Shown: positions 6,968-14,401 of the stretch, one piece after another
Layout: every line of letters begins with the position of its first letter
Position numbering within the stretch: the first letter of the stretch is position 1
DNA from: Syntrophomonas sp. UBA1368
GTDB lineage: Bacteria; Bacillota; Syntrophomonadia; Syntrophomonadales; Syntrophomonadaceae
Direction of reading: 5' to 3'
Assembly: GCA_002305965.1 (NCBI GenBank)
Contig: DBRM01000051.1
Span: 32,216-47,623 of the forward strand
DNA: 15,408 nt
Program-made: the position numbers and the translations under genes
Notes under the pieces: generated by a model
What the model was told of the DNA's origin: nothing
What the model saw: the letters and a program-made list of their open reading frames with translations, nothing else
The model's database searches: none

Positions 6968-8251
6968 ATGGGTAAGAGAATTTTGGTAATCGGCCAGGGC
7001 GGCAGGGAACATGCCCTGATCTGGAAATTAAATCAAAGCCCCGGGATCGATAAGTTATATGCAGCACCGGGTAATCCTGGTATAGCAGCCTTGGCGGAAT
7101 GTATAGATATTCAAGCTGAGCAGAGCGAGCAGCTGCTAAAATGGGCACAGCAGAACGCCATTGACTTGACCATAGTAGGGCCTGAAATCCCACTGATGGA
7201 AGGTATCGTAGACAAATTCACTGATGCCGGCTTAAAAATATTTGGTCCTTCTGCGGCCGCAGCCCGCCTGGAGGGCAGTAAGATCTTTGCTAAAAACTTA
7301 TTCAAAAAATATGGCATTCCCACCGCCCAGTTTGAAGTATTTGACAATTTTGATGCAGCCCGCGCCTTTGCTTATGAATTAGTAAAAGAAGGCAAGCCGG
7401 TGGTTATTAAAGCCGATGGACTGGCAGCAGGTAAAGGGGTAGTCATTGCATCTACCTGGCAGGAAGCTGACCAGGCTTTAAACAGTATGATGAAAGACAG
7501 AAGTTTCGGAGCTGCCGGGGATCGAGTCATAATCGAAGAGTTTTTGAGGGGAGAAGAAGTCAGCTTTTTCGTGTTAAGTGACGGAAAAAATTTTATACCT
7601 CTGATTGCCGCCCAGGATCACAAGCAGATATTTGATGACGACATGGGGCCGAATACGGGGGGGATGGGAGCATATGTCAATCCGCCGGTTTTTACCCGGG
7701 AGTTGGAAACCCAAGCCATTGAGAAGGTGATCAGACCAGTCATTGCTGCCATGGAAGCGGAAGGCTGTACATATAAAGGAGTGCTGTATGCCGGTCTGAT
7801 GATAACGGATGAAGGACCTAAGGTGTTGGAGTTTAACGCCCGTTTCGGGGATCCCGAGACCCAGGTGGTGATGCCGATGATAAAGGGCGATCTGCTGCCG
7901 CTGTTGGAAGCATCAGTTAATGGCGAATTGGAAAATCACCGGGCAGAAATGGAATCCGGCAATTGTGTCTGCGTGGTCCTGGCTTCCCAGGGATATCCTG
8001 GTCCATACGAGAAAGGACAGCTTATTGAAGGGTTGGAGGATCTGGCGGCGGACACCATTGCTTTTCACGCCGGCACCCGTTTAGAAGACGGAAAACTATA
8101 TACTAATGGCGGTCGGGTATTAGCCGTTGCCTGCCGGGGAGCGGATATAAAAGAAGCCCGTAATAAAGCCTATGATGAAGTGAAAAAGATAAATTTTGCC
8201 GGTATGCATTATCGTACTGATATTGCCCGCAAAGCTTTACGAAGAGGGTAA
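6968..8251 (+). CDS. purD: Phosphoribosylamine-glycine ligase (GAR synthetase)
   Basis: PurD joins phosphoribosylamine and glycine with ATP, the second step of purine synthesis. The 427-residue ATP-grasp enzyme has VIGQGGREHALIWKL at the N terminus, TIVGPEIPL, FGPSAAAARLEGSK, the ATP-binding loop KADGLAAGKGVV (148-159), DHKQIFDDDMGPNTGGMGAY and the metal-binding segment EFNARFGDPETQ (288-299). GGAGGGG (6957-6963) lies 4 nt before ATG 6968. It is the last purine enzyme of the cluster. The next gene starts 6 nt after its stop, so no terminator or separate promoter fits between them. Confidence 0.97.
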   Translation: MGKRILVIGQGGREHALIWKLNQSPGIDKLYAAPGNPGIAALAECIDIQAEQSEQLLKWAQQNAIDLTIVGPEIPLMEGIVDKFTDAGLKIFGPSAAAARLEGSKIFAKNLFKKYGIPTAQFEVFDNFDAARAFAYELVKEGKPVVIKADGLAAGKGVVIASTWQEADQALNSMMKDRSFGAAGDRVIIEEFLRGEEVSFFVLSDGKNFIPLIAAQDHKQIFDDDMGPNTGGMGAYVNPPVFTRELETQAIEKVIRPVIAAMEAEGCTYKGVLYAGLMITDEGPKVLEFNARFGDPETQVVMPMIKGDLLPLLEASVNGELENHRAEMESGNCVCVVLASQGYPGPYEKGQLIEGLEDLAADTIAFHAGTRLEDGKLYTNGGRVLAVACRGADIKEARNKAYDEVKKINFAGMHYRTDIARKALRRG

Positions 8252-8257
8252 TCCAAT

Positions 8258-8791
8258 ATGGAAAATACCAAAGCACCATTTATAAGACTGGGCATAGTGG
8301 TGATCGCTATCGGGTTGCTGCTTTACCTCCCCACCCGGGAATTTTTGAAAATGACTTTTATGCTGGGGATCCCTTTTGTGTTGTTTTTGGTATTGATGAA
8401 AAGGAATAAAAAGTACTCGGTTTTATGGTTTCTATCCATTGTGCTGCTGCTGATGGTCACCGGGTTGTATCTATATTCACTTACCACGCTTCCCGAGCGT
8501 ATCGAGACCCGGCGCATTGTCATGAAAGGAGAAGGTTTATTAGCAGACGGCAAATATGATGAGGCTATCGCTAATTACCGCCAACTTGAAAAAATCGGGG
8601 AGACCGATAAAATGAATGAAAAAATTGCCCGGGTAGAAGCGGAAAGAAAGGCAGAAGAAATGGTGGAAGAAGCCAAACAATTGATGGCAGCAGGCAAAGA
8701 TAAAGCAGCCCGGGAGGTTTTGCAGCAAGTCCCCGCCGATACCAGAGCCGCACAGCAAGCAGTTAAACTAATGCGGGAAATAGATCATTAA
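8258..8791 (+). CDS. Small membrane protein with three TM helices and a TPR-like C-terminal region
   Basis: I do not recognise a named family. The 177-residue product has three hydrophobic segments (about 10-24, 32-47 and 54-75). The linker between the second and third is basic (KRNKK, 48-52), which by the positive-inside rule puts it in the cytoplasm and the C-terminal domain outside. The C-terminal half is charged and helical: one TPR-like hairpin at about 87-112 (LLADGKYDEAIANYRQL), a coiled-coil-prone linker, and a second hairpin at about 135-165 (MAAGKDKAAREVLQQV). Such repeats usually bind other proteins. It starts 6 nt after purD and ends 13 nt before the HD-domain gene, so it is co-expressed with both. 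The ribosome binding site is a weak AGAGGG. A scaffold or sensor role is possible but unproven. Confidence 0.8.
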   Translation: MENTKAPFIRLGIVVIAIGLLLYLPTREFLKMTFMLGIPFVLFLVLMKRNKKYSVLWFLSIVLLLMVTGLYLYSLTTLPERIETRRIVMKGEGLLADGKYDEAIANYRQLEKIGETDKMNEKIARVEAERKAEEMVEEAKQLMAAGKDKAAREVLQQVPADTRAAQQAVKLMREIDH

Positions 8792-8804
8792 AGGGGAAGA
8801 TAGC

Positions 8805-9467
8805 GTGGTAACACTGGAAGACATTAAGGAAAATCACCTGGTCAGACAATACATGGATCTGGGCAATGCTTACATTGGCAACATCGGAGCGATTGAGCAT
8901 AATATAAGTCATGCCGAGTTATCAGCTGAGTTATGCAGCCAGATCCTGACCAAACTGGGTTATTCCCAGCGGGAAGCCGAACTGGGGGCCATTGCCGGCT
9001 ATCTTCATGATATCGGCAATCTGGTCAATCGATATGGACACGGTATGTCGGGGGCCCTGATCGCATTCAATATTCTTATGGATATGGGAATGGAAGGAGA
9101 CGAAATCGCTGTCATCATGGGGGCCATCGGCAATCATGAAGAAAACTCCGGCGGCAGATCAGTCAATAATGTGGGTGCGGCTTTGATCCTGGCAGATAAA
9201 TCGGATGTCCACCGTTCACGGGTACGCAAGCATGATTTTGCCGTTTTTACTCCCCGTGACCGGGTCAATTATGCAGTAACGGAATCTCAGCTGCTGGTAG
9301 ATGAAAAAAAGCGTCTGATTACTATGAAGATAAGCATCGATACCAGAGTTTGTTCAGTAATGGAGTACTTCGAGATATTTCTGACCAAAATGTTGATGAG
9401 CAGGCGGGCAGCAGAATTTTTAGGCTGTGAATTCGAACTGCTGGTAAACGACAACAAGCTATTATAG
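8805..9467 (+). CDS. HD-domain phosphohydrolase of unknown substrate
   Basis: This is a 220-residue cytoplasmic protein with an HD metal-dependent phosphohydrolase core at about residues 30-135. Likely metal ligands are His36, the His68-Asp69 doublet in GYLHDIGN, and Asp130 in ILADKSDVHR. His79 and His111 (GNHEENSGG) could serve a second metal site. The C-terminal third is not recognised. HD enzymes often cleave nucleotides, cyclic nucleotides or alarmones, but no substrate can be assigned. The start is GTG 8805, with GGGGA (8793-8797) upstream. It lies between a membrane-protein gene and the YerC-type regulator gene. Its place in a nucleotide-synthesis operon makes a nucleotide-like substrate plausible; this is inference. 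Confidence 0.85.
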   Translation: MVTLEDIKENHLVRQYMDLGNAYIGNIGAIEHNISHAELSAELCSQILTKLGYSQREAELGAIAGYLHDIGNLVNRYGHGMSGALIAFNILMDMGMEGDEIAVIMGAIGNHEENSGGRSVNNVGAALILADKSDVHRSRVRKHDFAVFTPRDRVNYAVTESQLLVDEKKRLITMKISIDTRVCSVMEYFEIFLTKMLMSRRAAEFLGCEFELLVNDNKLL

Positions 9468-9482
9468 GGGGAGGTATAGGTT

Positions 9483-9794
9483 GTGGCATTCGCCCCGAAG
9501 TGGAAAGATGAAAATAGTGATCTCCTGGTAAAAACCATCTTGAGTTTAAAGAACCCGGAAGAAGTGTACCGTCTCCTGGATGATCTGTGCACAGTCAGTG
9601 AGATCAAGGCTATGGCCCAGCGGCTCTATGTAGCCCAGCTGCTTGCTGATAATACCACTTATAATACCATTGCAATCAAAACCGGTGCCAGTACCGCAAC
9701 CATCAGCCGGGTGAAAAGGTGCCTGAACTATGGTTCGGGCGGTTATGAAATAGCACTGAAGAGCATAGCGGGAGAAAACCATGATGAAAAATAG
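9483..9794 (+). CDS. YerC/YecD-family TrpR-like DNA-binding regulator (probable histidine regulator, HisR-like)
   Basis: The 103-residue protein matches the TrpR-like YerC/YecD family. The N-terminal helical part (TILSLKNPEEVYRLLDDLCT, EIKAMAQRL) leads into a helix-turn-helix at about residues 60-82, with TGASTATISRVKRCLNYG as the recognition helix and family signature. TrpR-fold proteins of this family bind operators as dimers. Comparative genomics has proposed that YerC-type proteins regulate histidine genes in Gram-positive bacteria (HisR), and this gene lies directly before hisZ. The start is GTG 9483, with GGGGGAGG (9467-9474) 8 nt upstream and overlapping the HD gene's stop. Its 3' end overlaps hisZ by 14 nt. 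Its operator is not evident within this operon; it may act at his genes elsewhere. Confidence 0.88.
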   Translation: MAFAPKWKDENSDLLVKTILSLKNPEEVYRLLDDLCTVSEIKAMAQRLYVAQLLADNTTYNTIAIKTGASTATISRVKRCLNYGSGGYEIALKSIAGENHDEK

Positions 9795-10938
9795 GGAAAT
9801 ACCAAAAGGCCTTCGGGACTTGCTGCCGGATGAAGTCAAGATAAAAAGGAATATTGAAAGCCAGGCCGCCGGTCTTTTCATGAGGTATGGCTATGAAGAA
9901 GTGATAACCCCGGCTTTTGAATACCTGGAAGTTATCGAAGCAGGGGCCGGCAGCAATATCCGCCAGGAATTATTTATGTTTATGGACCGGGAAGGGGGTA
10001 TTCTTTCCCTGCGCCCGGAAATGACGGTGTCCATCGCCCGCCTGGCAGCAACGCATTTGCAGGATGAACCCTTGCCTTTAAGGCTTTACTATATGGGCAA
10101 TGTATTTCGCCATGTACAGCCGCAGAAAGCCCAGTACCGGGAATTCTGGCAGGCGGGGATCGAATTGTTGGGAGCCCAGGGCCCTATTGCCGATGCCGAA
10201 GTTATTACTATCGCTGCCAGAACTTTAGCGGCCATCGGCCTCCTGGATTTTAAAATCAGTTTAAATCACATCGGTATTTTTAACAGTATCCTCAATGACA
10301 GCAATATGAATCCCCAGGATCAAACCCGGGTTCGACAGTTGGTAGAGCGAAAGGATCTGGTAGCGTTATCACAGGTTCTGGATTCTTTACCTGTCAATGA
10401 AAGGTTGAAAGAGACGATAGCCAGCCTGCCGGTTTTACATGGCGGGCTGGAGATCATTGATAAAATACCCTACCTGGAAGAAAGTCCGAAAGCCAGTGAG
10501 GCGGTAAGTGAGCTGCTGAAAATATACGAGGCTTTGAACACTTTTGGTGTTATCGAACATATCGTACTTGATATGGGCGTACTGCGAGGACTGGATTACT
10601 ATACCGGTATCGTTTTTGAAGGGTATTCCCCGGATTTAGGTTATGGGTTATTAGGCGGAGGCCGTTATGACAACCTGCTTGGCCAGTTCGGCTTTCCCTG
10701 CCCGGCCACCGGATTTGCCCTGGGATTGGAAAGGACCGCTCTGGTCCTGAAAGATACAGTGGATGGACCGACGCGCTACCTGGTGGGAGGTACCCGGCTG
10801 GAAGCGATGGTCGAAAAATGTGATGAATTACGTACCGCCGGATTTATAGTAGAATTGGACACCAAAATGAGCGGACGCGATGAACTGCAGAAGCTTTGTG
10901 CAAGAAAAGCCAACACCACCCTTATTTATATAGATTAG
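9781..10938 (+). CDS. hisZ: ATP phosphoribosyltransferase regulatory subunit
   Basis: HisZ is a histidyl-tRNA-synthetase paralogue that binds short-form HisG and gives it activity and histidine feedback control. The 385-residue product keeps the class II synthetase core: IPKGLRDLLPDE at the N terminus, motif-2-like RHVQPQKAQYREFWQAG (from residue 110), GLDYYTGIVFEGY (270-282) and LLGGGRYDNLL. It lacks a full anticodon-binding domain, which separates it from true HisRS (about 420 residues). The start ATG 9781 lies inside the yerC gene, with GGGAGA just upstream; a second ATG follows at 9784. The neighbouring short hisG confirms the assignment. Confidence 0.93.
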   Translation: MMKNREIPKGLRDLLPDEVKIKRNIESQAAGLFMRYGYEEVITPAFEYLEVIEAGAGSNIRQELFMFMDREGGILSLRPEMTVSIARLAATHLQDEPLPLRLYYMGNVFRHVQPQKAQYREFWQAGIELLGAQGPIADAEVITIAARTLAAIGLLDFKISLNHIGIFNSILNDSNMNPQDQTRVRQLVERKDLVALSQVLDSLPVNERLKETIASLPVLHGGLEIIDKIPYLEESPKASEAVSELLKIYEALNTFGVIEHIVLDMGVLRGLDYYTGIVFEGYSPDLGYGLLGGGRYDNLLGQFGFPCPATGFALGLERTALVLKDTVDGPTRYLVGGTRLEAMVEKCDELRTAGFIVELDTKMSGRDELQKLCARKANTTLIYID

Positions 10939-10966
10939 AATTGCTTTGTTAACAGGAGGAGTGAAA

Positions 10967-11623
10967 ATGCAGGCCAATTATTTAACCATTGCCCTTTCCA
11001 AAGGGACTTTGCTTAAGCCTACCATAGGGCTGCTGGAGCAAGTTGGACTGCCTGCCGAAGGGTTGACCCCGGAAAGTCGCCAGATGGTGTTCAGCTATGA
11101 ACAGCCGTGCATTAAATATATCATGTGCCGTCCTACCGATGTGCCCACATATGTGGAACAGGGGGCTGCTGATTTAGGCATTGTGGGCAAAGACGTTATC
11201 GTTGAACAGCGCAAGGACATCTTTGAGCTGGTGGATCTAAGGTATGGTTATTGCAGGTTTGTGGTAGCCGGGCCTGCCCATTTGCAAAACATTGCTTTGA
11301 AAGAACTGAATTACAAGCGAATAGCCACAAAATTTCCGGTGACGGCAGAACAATTTTTCCGCAGCCATGGACTGCAGGTGGAGATCATTACCCTGCATGG
11401 CAACATTGAATTGGCTCCCATCATGGGATTATCCGATGTCATCGTTGATATTGTATCTACCGGCCGTACCTTAAAGGAAAATAATCTGGTGGAAATCATA
11501 AAAATAATGGATTCCACCACCAGACTGATCTGTAACCAGGTAAGCTACCGTACAAAATATGATTCCATCCAACCTCTGGTTGAAAAGATACAAAAGCATG
11601 TGAAAGGCGGAAGCAAAGCATGA
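10967..11623 (+). CDS. hisG: ATP phosphoribosyltransferase catalytic subunit, short form
   Basis: HisG condenses ATP with PRPP, the committed step of histidine synthesis. At 218 residues it is the short form, lacking the C-terminal ACT-like regulatory domain of the long enzyme, so it needs HisZ. Visible motifs are ALSKGTLLKPTIGLLE, DLGIVGKDVI, IATKFPVTAEQFF and the PRPP-binding loop DIVSTGRTL (161-169). ATG 10967 is chosen because AGGAGG (10954-10959) lies 7 nt upstream. The frame is open from TTG 10946, which precedes the site. Its TGA overlaps the hisD ATG. HisG consumes PRPP, the proposed ligand of the riboswitch at the head of the operon. Confidence 0.95.
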   Translation: MQANYLTIALSKGTLLKPTIGLLEQVGLPAEGLTPESRQMVFSYEQPCIKYIMCRPTDVPTYVEQGAADLGIVGKDVIVEQRKDIFELVDLRYGYCRFVVAGPAHLQNIALKELNYKRIATKFPVTAEQFFRSHGLQVEIITLHGNIELAPIMGLSDVIVDIVSTGRTLKENNLVEIIKIMDSTTRLICNQVSYRTKYDSIQPLVEKIQKHVKGGSKA

Positions 11624-12912
11624 AAATCAAGCGAATCGATGCCAATACAGAAGAATTACAGTTATTTTTGCAGCAAAGTAAATCTGATATGGATCTGTAC
11701 CAGGAAAGGGTCGATGAAATCGCAGCCATCGTCAGGGAAAAAGGGGACCAGGGGGTTTTCGAATTGACCAGCCAGTTTGACGGGGCCAGTATCAGCAGGG
11801 AGAATTTTCTGGTATCAAACGATGAGATCGAGGAAGCTTATAATTTGGTCGATGATGAATATATTTCTGCCATACGGCAGGCAATTGATAATATAGATCT
11901 TTTTCACTCCCGGCAGCTGCGTAATTCCTGGATGGAACCAGACACCAAAGGCAATATAACAGGGCAGCTTTTTCGGCCCCTGCAGCGGGTGGGGATCTAT
12001 GTACCGGGAGGGACGGCAGCCTATCCTTCATCAGTGCTTATGAATGCCATACCGGCACAGGTAGCCGGGGTTGATGAAATTGCCATGGTAAGCCCGCCGG
12101 ACAAAAACGGCAAAATGAATCCCTATACCCTGGTGGCAGCAGCCGAACTGGATATCAGCGAGATATACAAAATGGGCGGAGCCCAGGCAATTTTCGCTTT
12201 AGCCTGGGGCACAGAGACCGTGCCCAAAGTTGATTTGATCAGCGGACCCGGCAATATCTATGTTACTCTGGCCAAGAAAGCAGTTTATGGCGAAGTGAAT
12301 ATCGATATGCTGGCCGGCCCAAGTGAAATATTGATCGTAGCTGATAAGTGGGCGGATCCTGCTTATCTGGCAGCAGATATGATGTCACAGGCGGAACATG
12401 ATGTCCTGGCCCGCAGCATTTTGGTCACCGATGAACCGGCACTTTTTGACAAGGTGGAAGCTGAGCTTACAAAGCAGATAAAGGAAATGTCACGCCGGGA
12501 AATAATCGAGCAGTCACTCAGTAAAAACGGAGCTTTTATTTTGACTGAGACCATGTATGATGCCTGTCAGGTAGCCAACCTGATTGCACCTGAACATCTG
12601 GAACTAATGGTAGTGCATCCTTTTGATTATCTTAACCGCATACATAATGCCGGGGCGATCTTCATGGGGAGCAATACCCCGGAAGCGGTGGGGGATTACT
12701 TTGCCGGGCCGAATCATATCCTGCCTACCGGTGGTACGGCCAGGTTTTACTCACCCGTTACCGTGGATACTTTTATGAAAGCTTCCAGCTTGATCTATTA
12801 CTCCCGGGAAGGCCTGGAAGATGATGCGGATGATATAATCAAACTGGCGACTGTCGAGGGGCTGACAGCCCATGCCAACTCCATAAGGATAAGAAAGGAG
12901 AAAAAAGTATGA
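11620..12912 (+). CDS. hisD: Histidinol dehydrogenase
   Basis: HisD oxidises L-histidinol to L-histidine in two NAD-dependent steps, the end of the pathway. The 430-residue protein has YVPGGTAAYPSSVLMNAIPA, GGAQAIFALAWGTETVP, DLISGPGNIYVT, DMLAGPSEILIVAD and GPNHILPTGGTARF. Zinc ligands and catalytic residues sit almost exactly as in the E. coli enzyme: Gln257, His260, Glu325, His326, Asp359 and His418. Both ends use ATGA overlaps, with hisG upstream and hisB downstream, so the three genes are probably translationally coupled. Confidence 0.97.
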   Translation: MKIKRIDANTEELQLFLQQSKSDMDLYQERVDEIAAIVREKGDQGVFELTSQFDGASISRENFLVSNDEIEEAYNLVDDEYISAIRQAIDNIDLFHSRQLRNSWMEPDTKGNITGQLFRPLQRVGIYVPGGTAAYPSSVLMNAIPAQVAGVDEIAMVSPPDKNGKMNPYTLVAAAELDISEIYKMGGAQAIFALAWGTETVPKVDLISGPGNIYVTLAKKAVYGEVNIDMLAGPSEILIVADKWADPAYLAADMMSQAEHDVLARSILVTDEPALFDKVEAELTKQIKEMSRREIIEQSLSKNGAFILTETMYDACQVANLIAPEHLELMVVHPFDYLNRIHNAGAIFMGSNTPEAVGDYFAGPNHILPTGGTARFYSPVTVDTFMKASSLIYYSREGLEDDADDIIKLATVEGLTAHANSIRIRKEKKV

Positions 12913-13505
12913 AGGAAAAGAGCCGTAAAGCAGAGATCCAAAGAAAAACAGGGGAAACTGAAGTTTTAGTGCAGATTGCACTGGACGGCACCGGCAAGTA
13001 TCAGATTGATACGGAAATTCCTTTCTTAAGCCATATGCTTACTCTGTTTGCCGTGCACAGTCTATGTGATTTGAAGGTAACAGCCCGGGGAGACATTGAA
13101 GTGGATGATCATCATTCGGTGGAAGATATCGGGATATGCCTGGGGCAGGCTATCAAAGCTGCCTTAGGGGAAAAACGCGGAATTAATCGATACGGGGACT
13201 CTATTATTCCCATGGATGAAGCCCTGGCGCGGGTGGTCATGGATCTGTCAGGCCGGCCTTATTTGTTTTTTGATGCAGATTTTAAGCAGGAGAAGATCGG
13301 CAATTTATCCACCGAGAATATACGAGAATTTTTTCAGGCCATTGTCAACAGTGCCGGCATCAATCTGCATATTGATATAATCCGCGGCACCAATTCACAT
13401 CATTTGGCCGAGGCCATTTTCAAGGCTTTTGCCCGGGCCCTTAAAAAGGCCATTGCCGATGAGCCAAGAGTGGAAGGAGTCTGGTCCAGCAAGGGCAACT
13501 TATAA
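12909..13505 (+). CDS. hisB: Imidazoleglycerol-phosphate dehydratase
   Basis: HisB removes water from imidazoleglycerol phosphate to give imidazoleacetol phosphate. The 198-residue protein is the monofunctional form without the N-terminal histidinol-phosphatase domain found in E. coli. Metal-binding motifs are DDHHSVED (66-73) and SHHLAE (163-168), with EIPFLSHMLTLF and MDLSGRPYLFFD also conserved. AAGGAG (12895-12900) lies 8 nt before the ATG, which overlaps the hisD stop. The usual downstream genes hisH, hisA and hisF are absent; hisIE starts 24 nt after the stop. Confidence 0.96.
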   Translation: MKEKSRKAEIQRKTGETEVLVQIALDGTGKYQIDTEIPFLSHMLTLFAVHSLCDLKVTARGDIEVDDHHSVEDIGICLGQAIKAALGEKRGINRYGDSIIPMDEALARVVMDLSGRPYLFFDADFKQEKIGNLSTENIREFFQAIVNSAGINLHIDIIRGTNSHHLAEAIFKAFARALKKAIADEPRVEGVWSSKGNL

Positions 13506-13529
13506 GCAGTAATGATAACGGAGTGAATT

Positions 13530-14147
13530 ATGATGAATATAAAATTTGACGAAAAAGGATTAGTGCCCGCGATCATCCAGGACTCAGTCAGTAATGAGGT
13601 TCTGATGATGGCTTATATGAATGAGGAATCATTGGCCAGGACCATCGAAAGCGGTTACACCTGGTTTTATTCCCGCAGCCGGCAGCAATTGTGGATGAAA
13701 GGGGAAACCTCAGGCAATACACAAAAAGTTGAACAAATTTATTATGACTGTGATGAAGACACTTTGCTGATCAAAGTAAAAGCGGCAGGGCCTGCCTGCC
13801 ATACCGGCAACTACTCTTGCTTCTACCGGGATCTGAATGGAGATGAAGTCGATACTCCAACGCCTTTCGTCGTCAACATACTGCAGGAATTATACGGTAT
13901 CATTTTGGACCGGCAGAAACAAATGCCGGAAGGTTCATATACTGCTTATCTTTTCCGCGAAGGCATCGATAAGATCCTCAAAAAAGTGGGTGAAGAGAGT
14001 GCAGAAGTGATCATTGCCGCCAAGAACCGGGAAAAAAGTGAAGTGGTGTATGAGACCGCCGACTTGATCTATCATCTGCTGGTGATGATGGTGGAACAGG
14101 GTGTGGGGGTGGAGGATGTGTTGGCAGAGCTGCGCTCCCGCCGCTAA
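13530..14147 (+). CDS. hisIE: Bifunctional phosphoribosyl-AMP cyclohydrolase / phosphoribosyl-ATP pyrophosphatase
   Basis: The fused enzyme carries out the second and third steps of histidine synthesis. Residues 1 to about 105 are the HisI part: ETSGNTQ and the zinc cysteines Cys74, Cys90 and Cys97, with the family spacing of 16 and 7. Residues about 115-205 are the HisE part: KVGEESAEVIIAAKN and YETADLIYHLLVMM, the MazG-like metal-binding helices. It is 205 residues long. GGAG (13520-13523) precedes ATG 13530 by 6 nt; a second ATG at 13533 is equally possible. It is the last gene of the operon. A large hairpin begins at the base after its TAA. Confidence 0.96.
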   Translation: MMNIKFDEKGLVPAIIQDSVSNEVLMMAYMNEESLARTIESGYTWFYSRSRQQLWMKGETSGNTQKVEQIYYDCDEDTLLIKVKAAGPACHTGNYSCFYRDLNGDEVDTPTPFVVNILQELYGIILDRQKQMPEGSYTAYLFREGIDKILKKVGEESAEVIIAAKNREKSEVVYETADLIYHLLVMMVEQGVGVEDVLAELRSRR

Positions 14148-14286
14148 TCAGAGCGGCAAAAATAGTGAATATCATTGTTACTTCACAAGCCCCGCTCAGT
14201 CATCGTACCTTAGTACGATTCAGTCGCGGGGCTTGCTCGTGCCTCGACCTTCACTATTTTTGCTCGCTCTGACATAAGAAATGTCA
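14148..14286 (+). repeat. Nested-hairpin repeat, copy 1
   Basis: The outer stem TCAGAGCG-GCAAAAATAGTGAA (14148-14169) pairs with 14250-14272, giving 22 bp with one bulged T. Inside, CAAGCCCCGC (14186-14195) pairs with GCGGGGCTTG (14226-14235). At the tip, ATCGTAC (14202-14208) pairs with GTACGAT (14213-14219) around a CTTA loop. The two inner stems are separated by TCAGTC on both sides, a symmetric internal loop. A short hairpin TGACAT-AAGAA-ATGTCA (14270-14286) follows. It may also act as the 3' end of the operon transcript. The family is not recognised. Confidence 0.8.
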
Positions 14287-14296
14287 ATTCTTCGTT

Positions 14297-14356
14297 GGCT
14301 GGAATTCACGCTTCATCGACGTACCTAAGTACGCCTCAGTCGCGTTCATTCCGGCC
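14297..14356 (+). repeat. Nested-hairpin repeat, degenerate middle copy
   Basis: GGCTGGAAT (14297-14305) pairs with ATTCCGGCC (14348-14356), then ACGC/GCGT continues after a TC/TC mismatch. The tip is CGTAC (14320-14324) with GTACG (14329-14333) around CTAA. The internal loop is TTCATC opposite TCAGTC. The architecture matches copy 1, and the 3' TCAGTCGCG word is shared, but the arms have different sequence. It is present only between the two closer copies. Confidence 0.7.
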
Positions 14357-14401
14357 GCCTTGTCCTTGACGCTTTTTAATAGCTCTGGGAGCCAGACCGA
14401 T

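Noticed and set aside
9781..10938. Histidyl-tRNA synthetase (hisS)
   Set aside because: The protein is short, lacks a full anticodon-binding domain and is next to a short-form hisG, which together indicate HisZ.
14148..14272. MITE with terminal inverted repeats
   Set aside because: The 22-bp arms look like terminal inverted repeats, but I see no flanking target duplication, and copy 2 lacks matching long arms. Not excluded, only unsupported.
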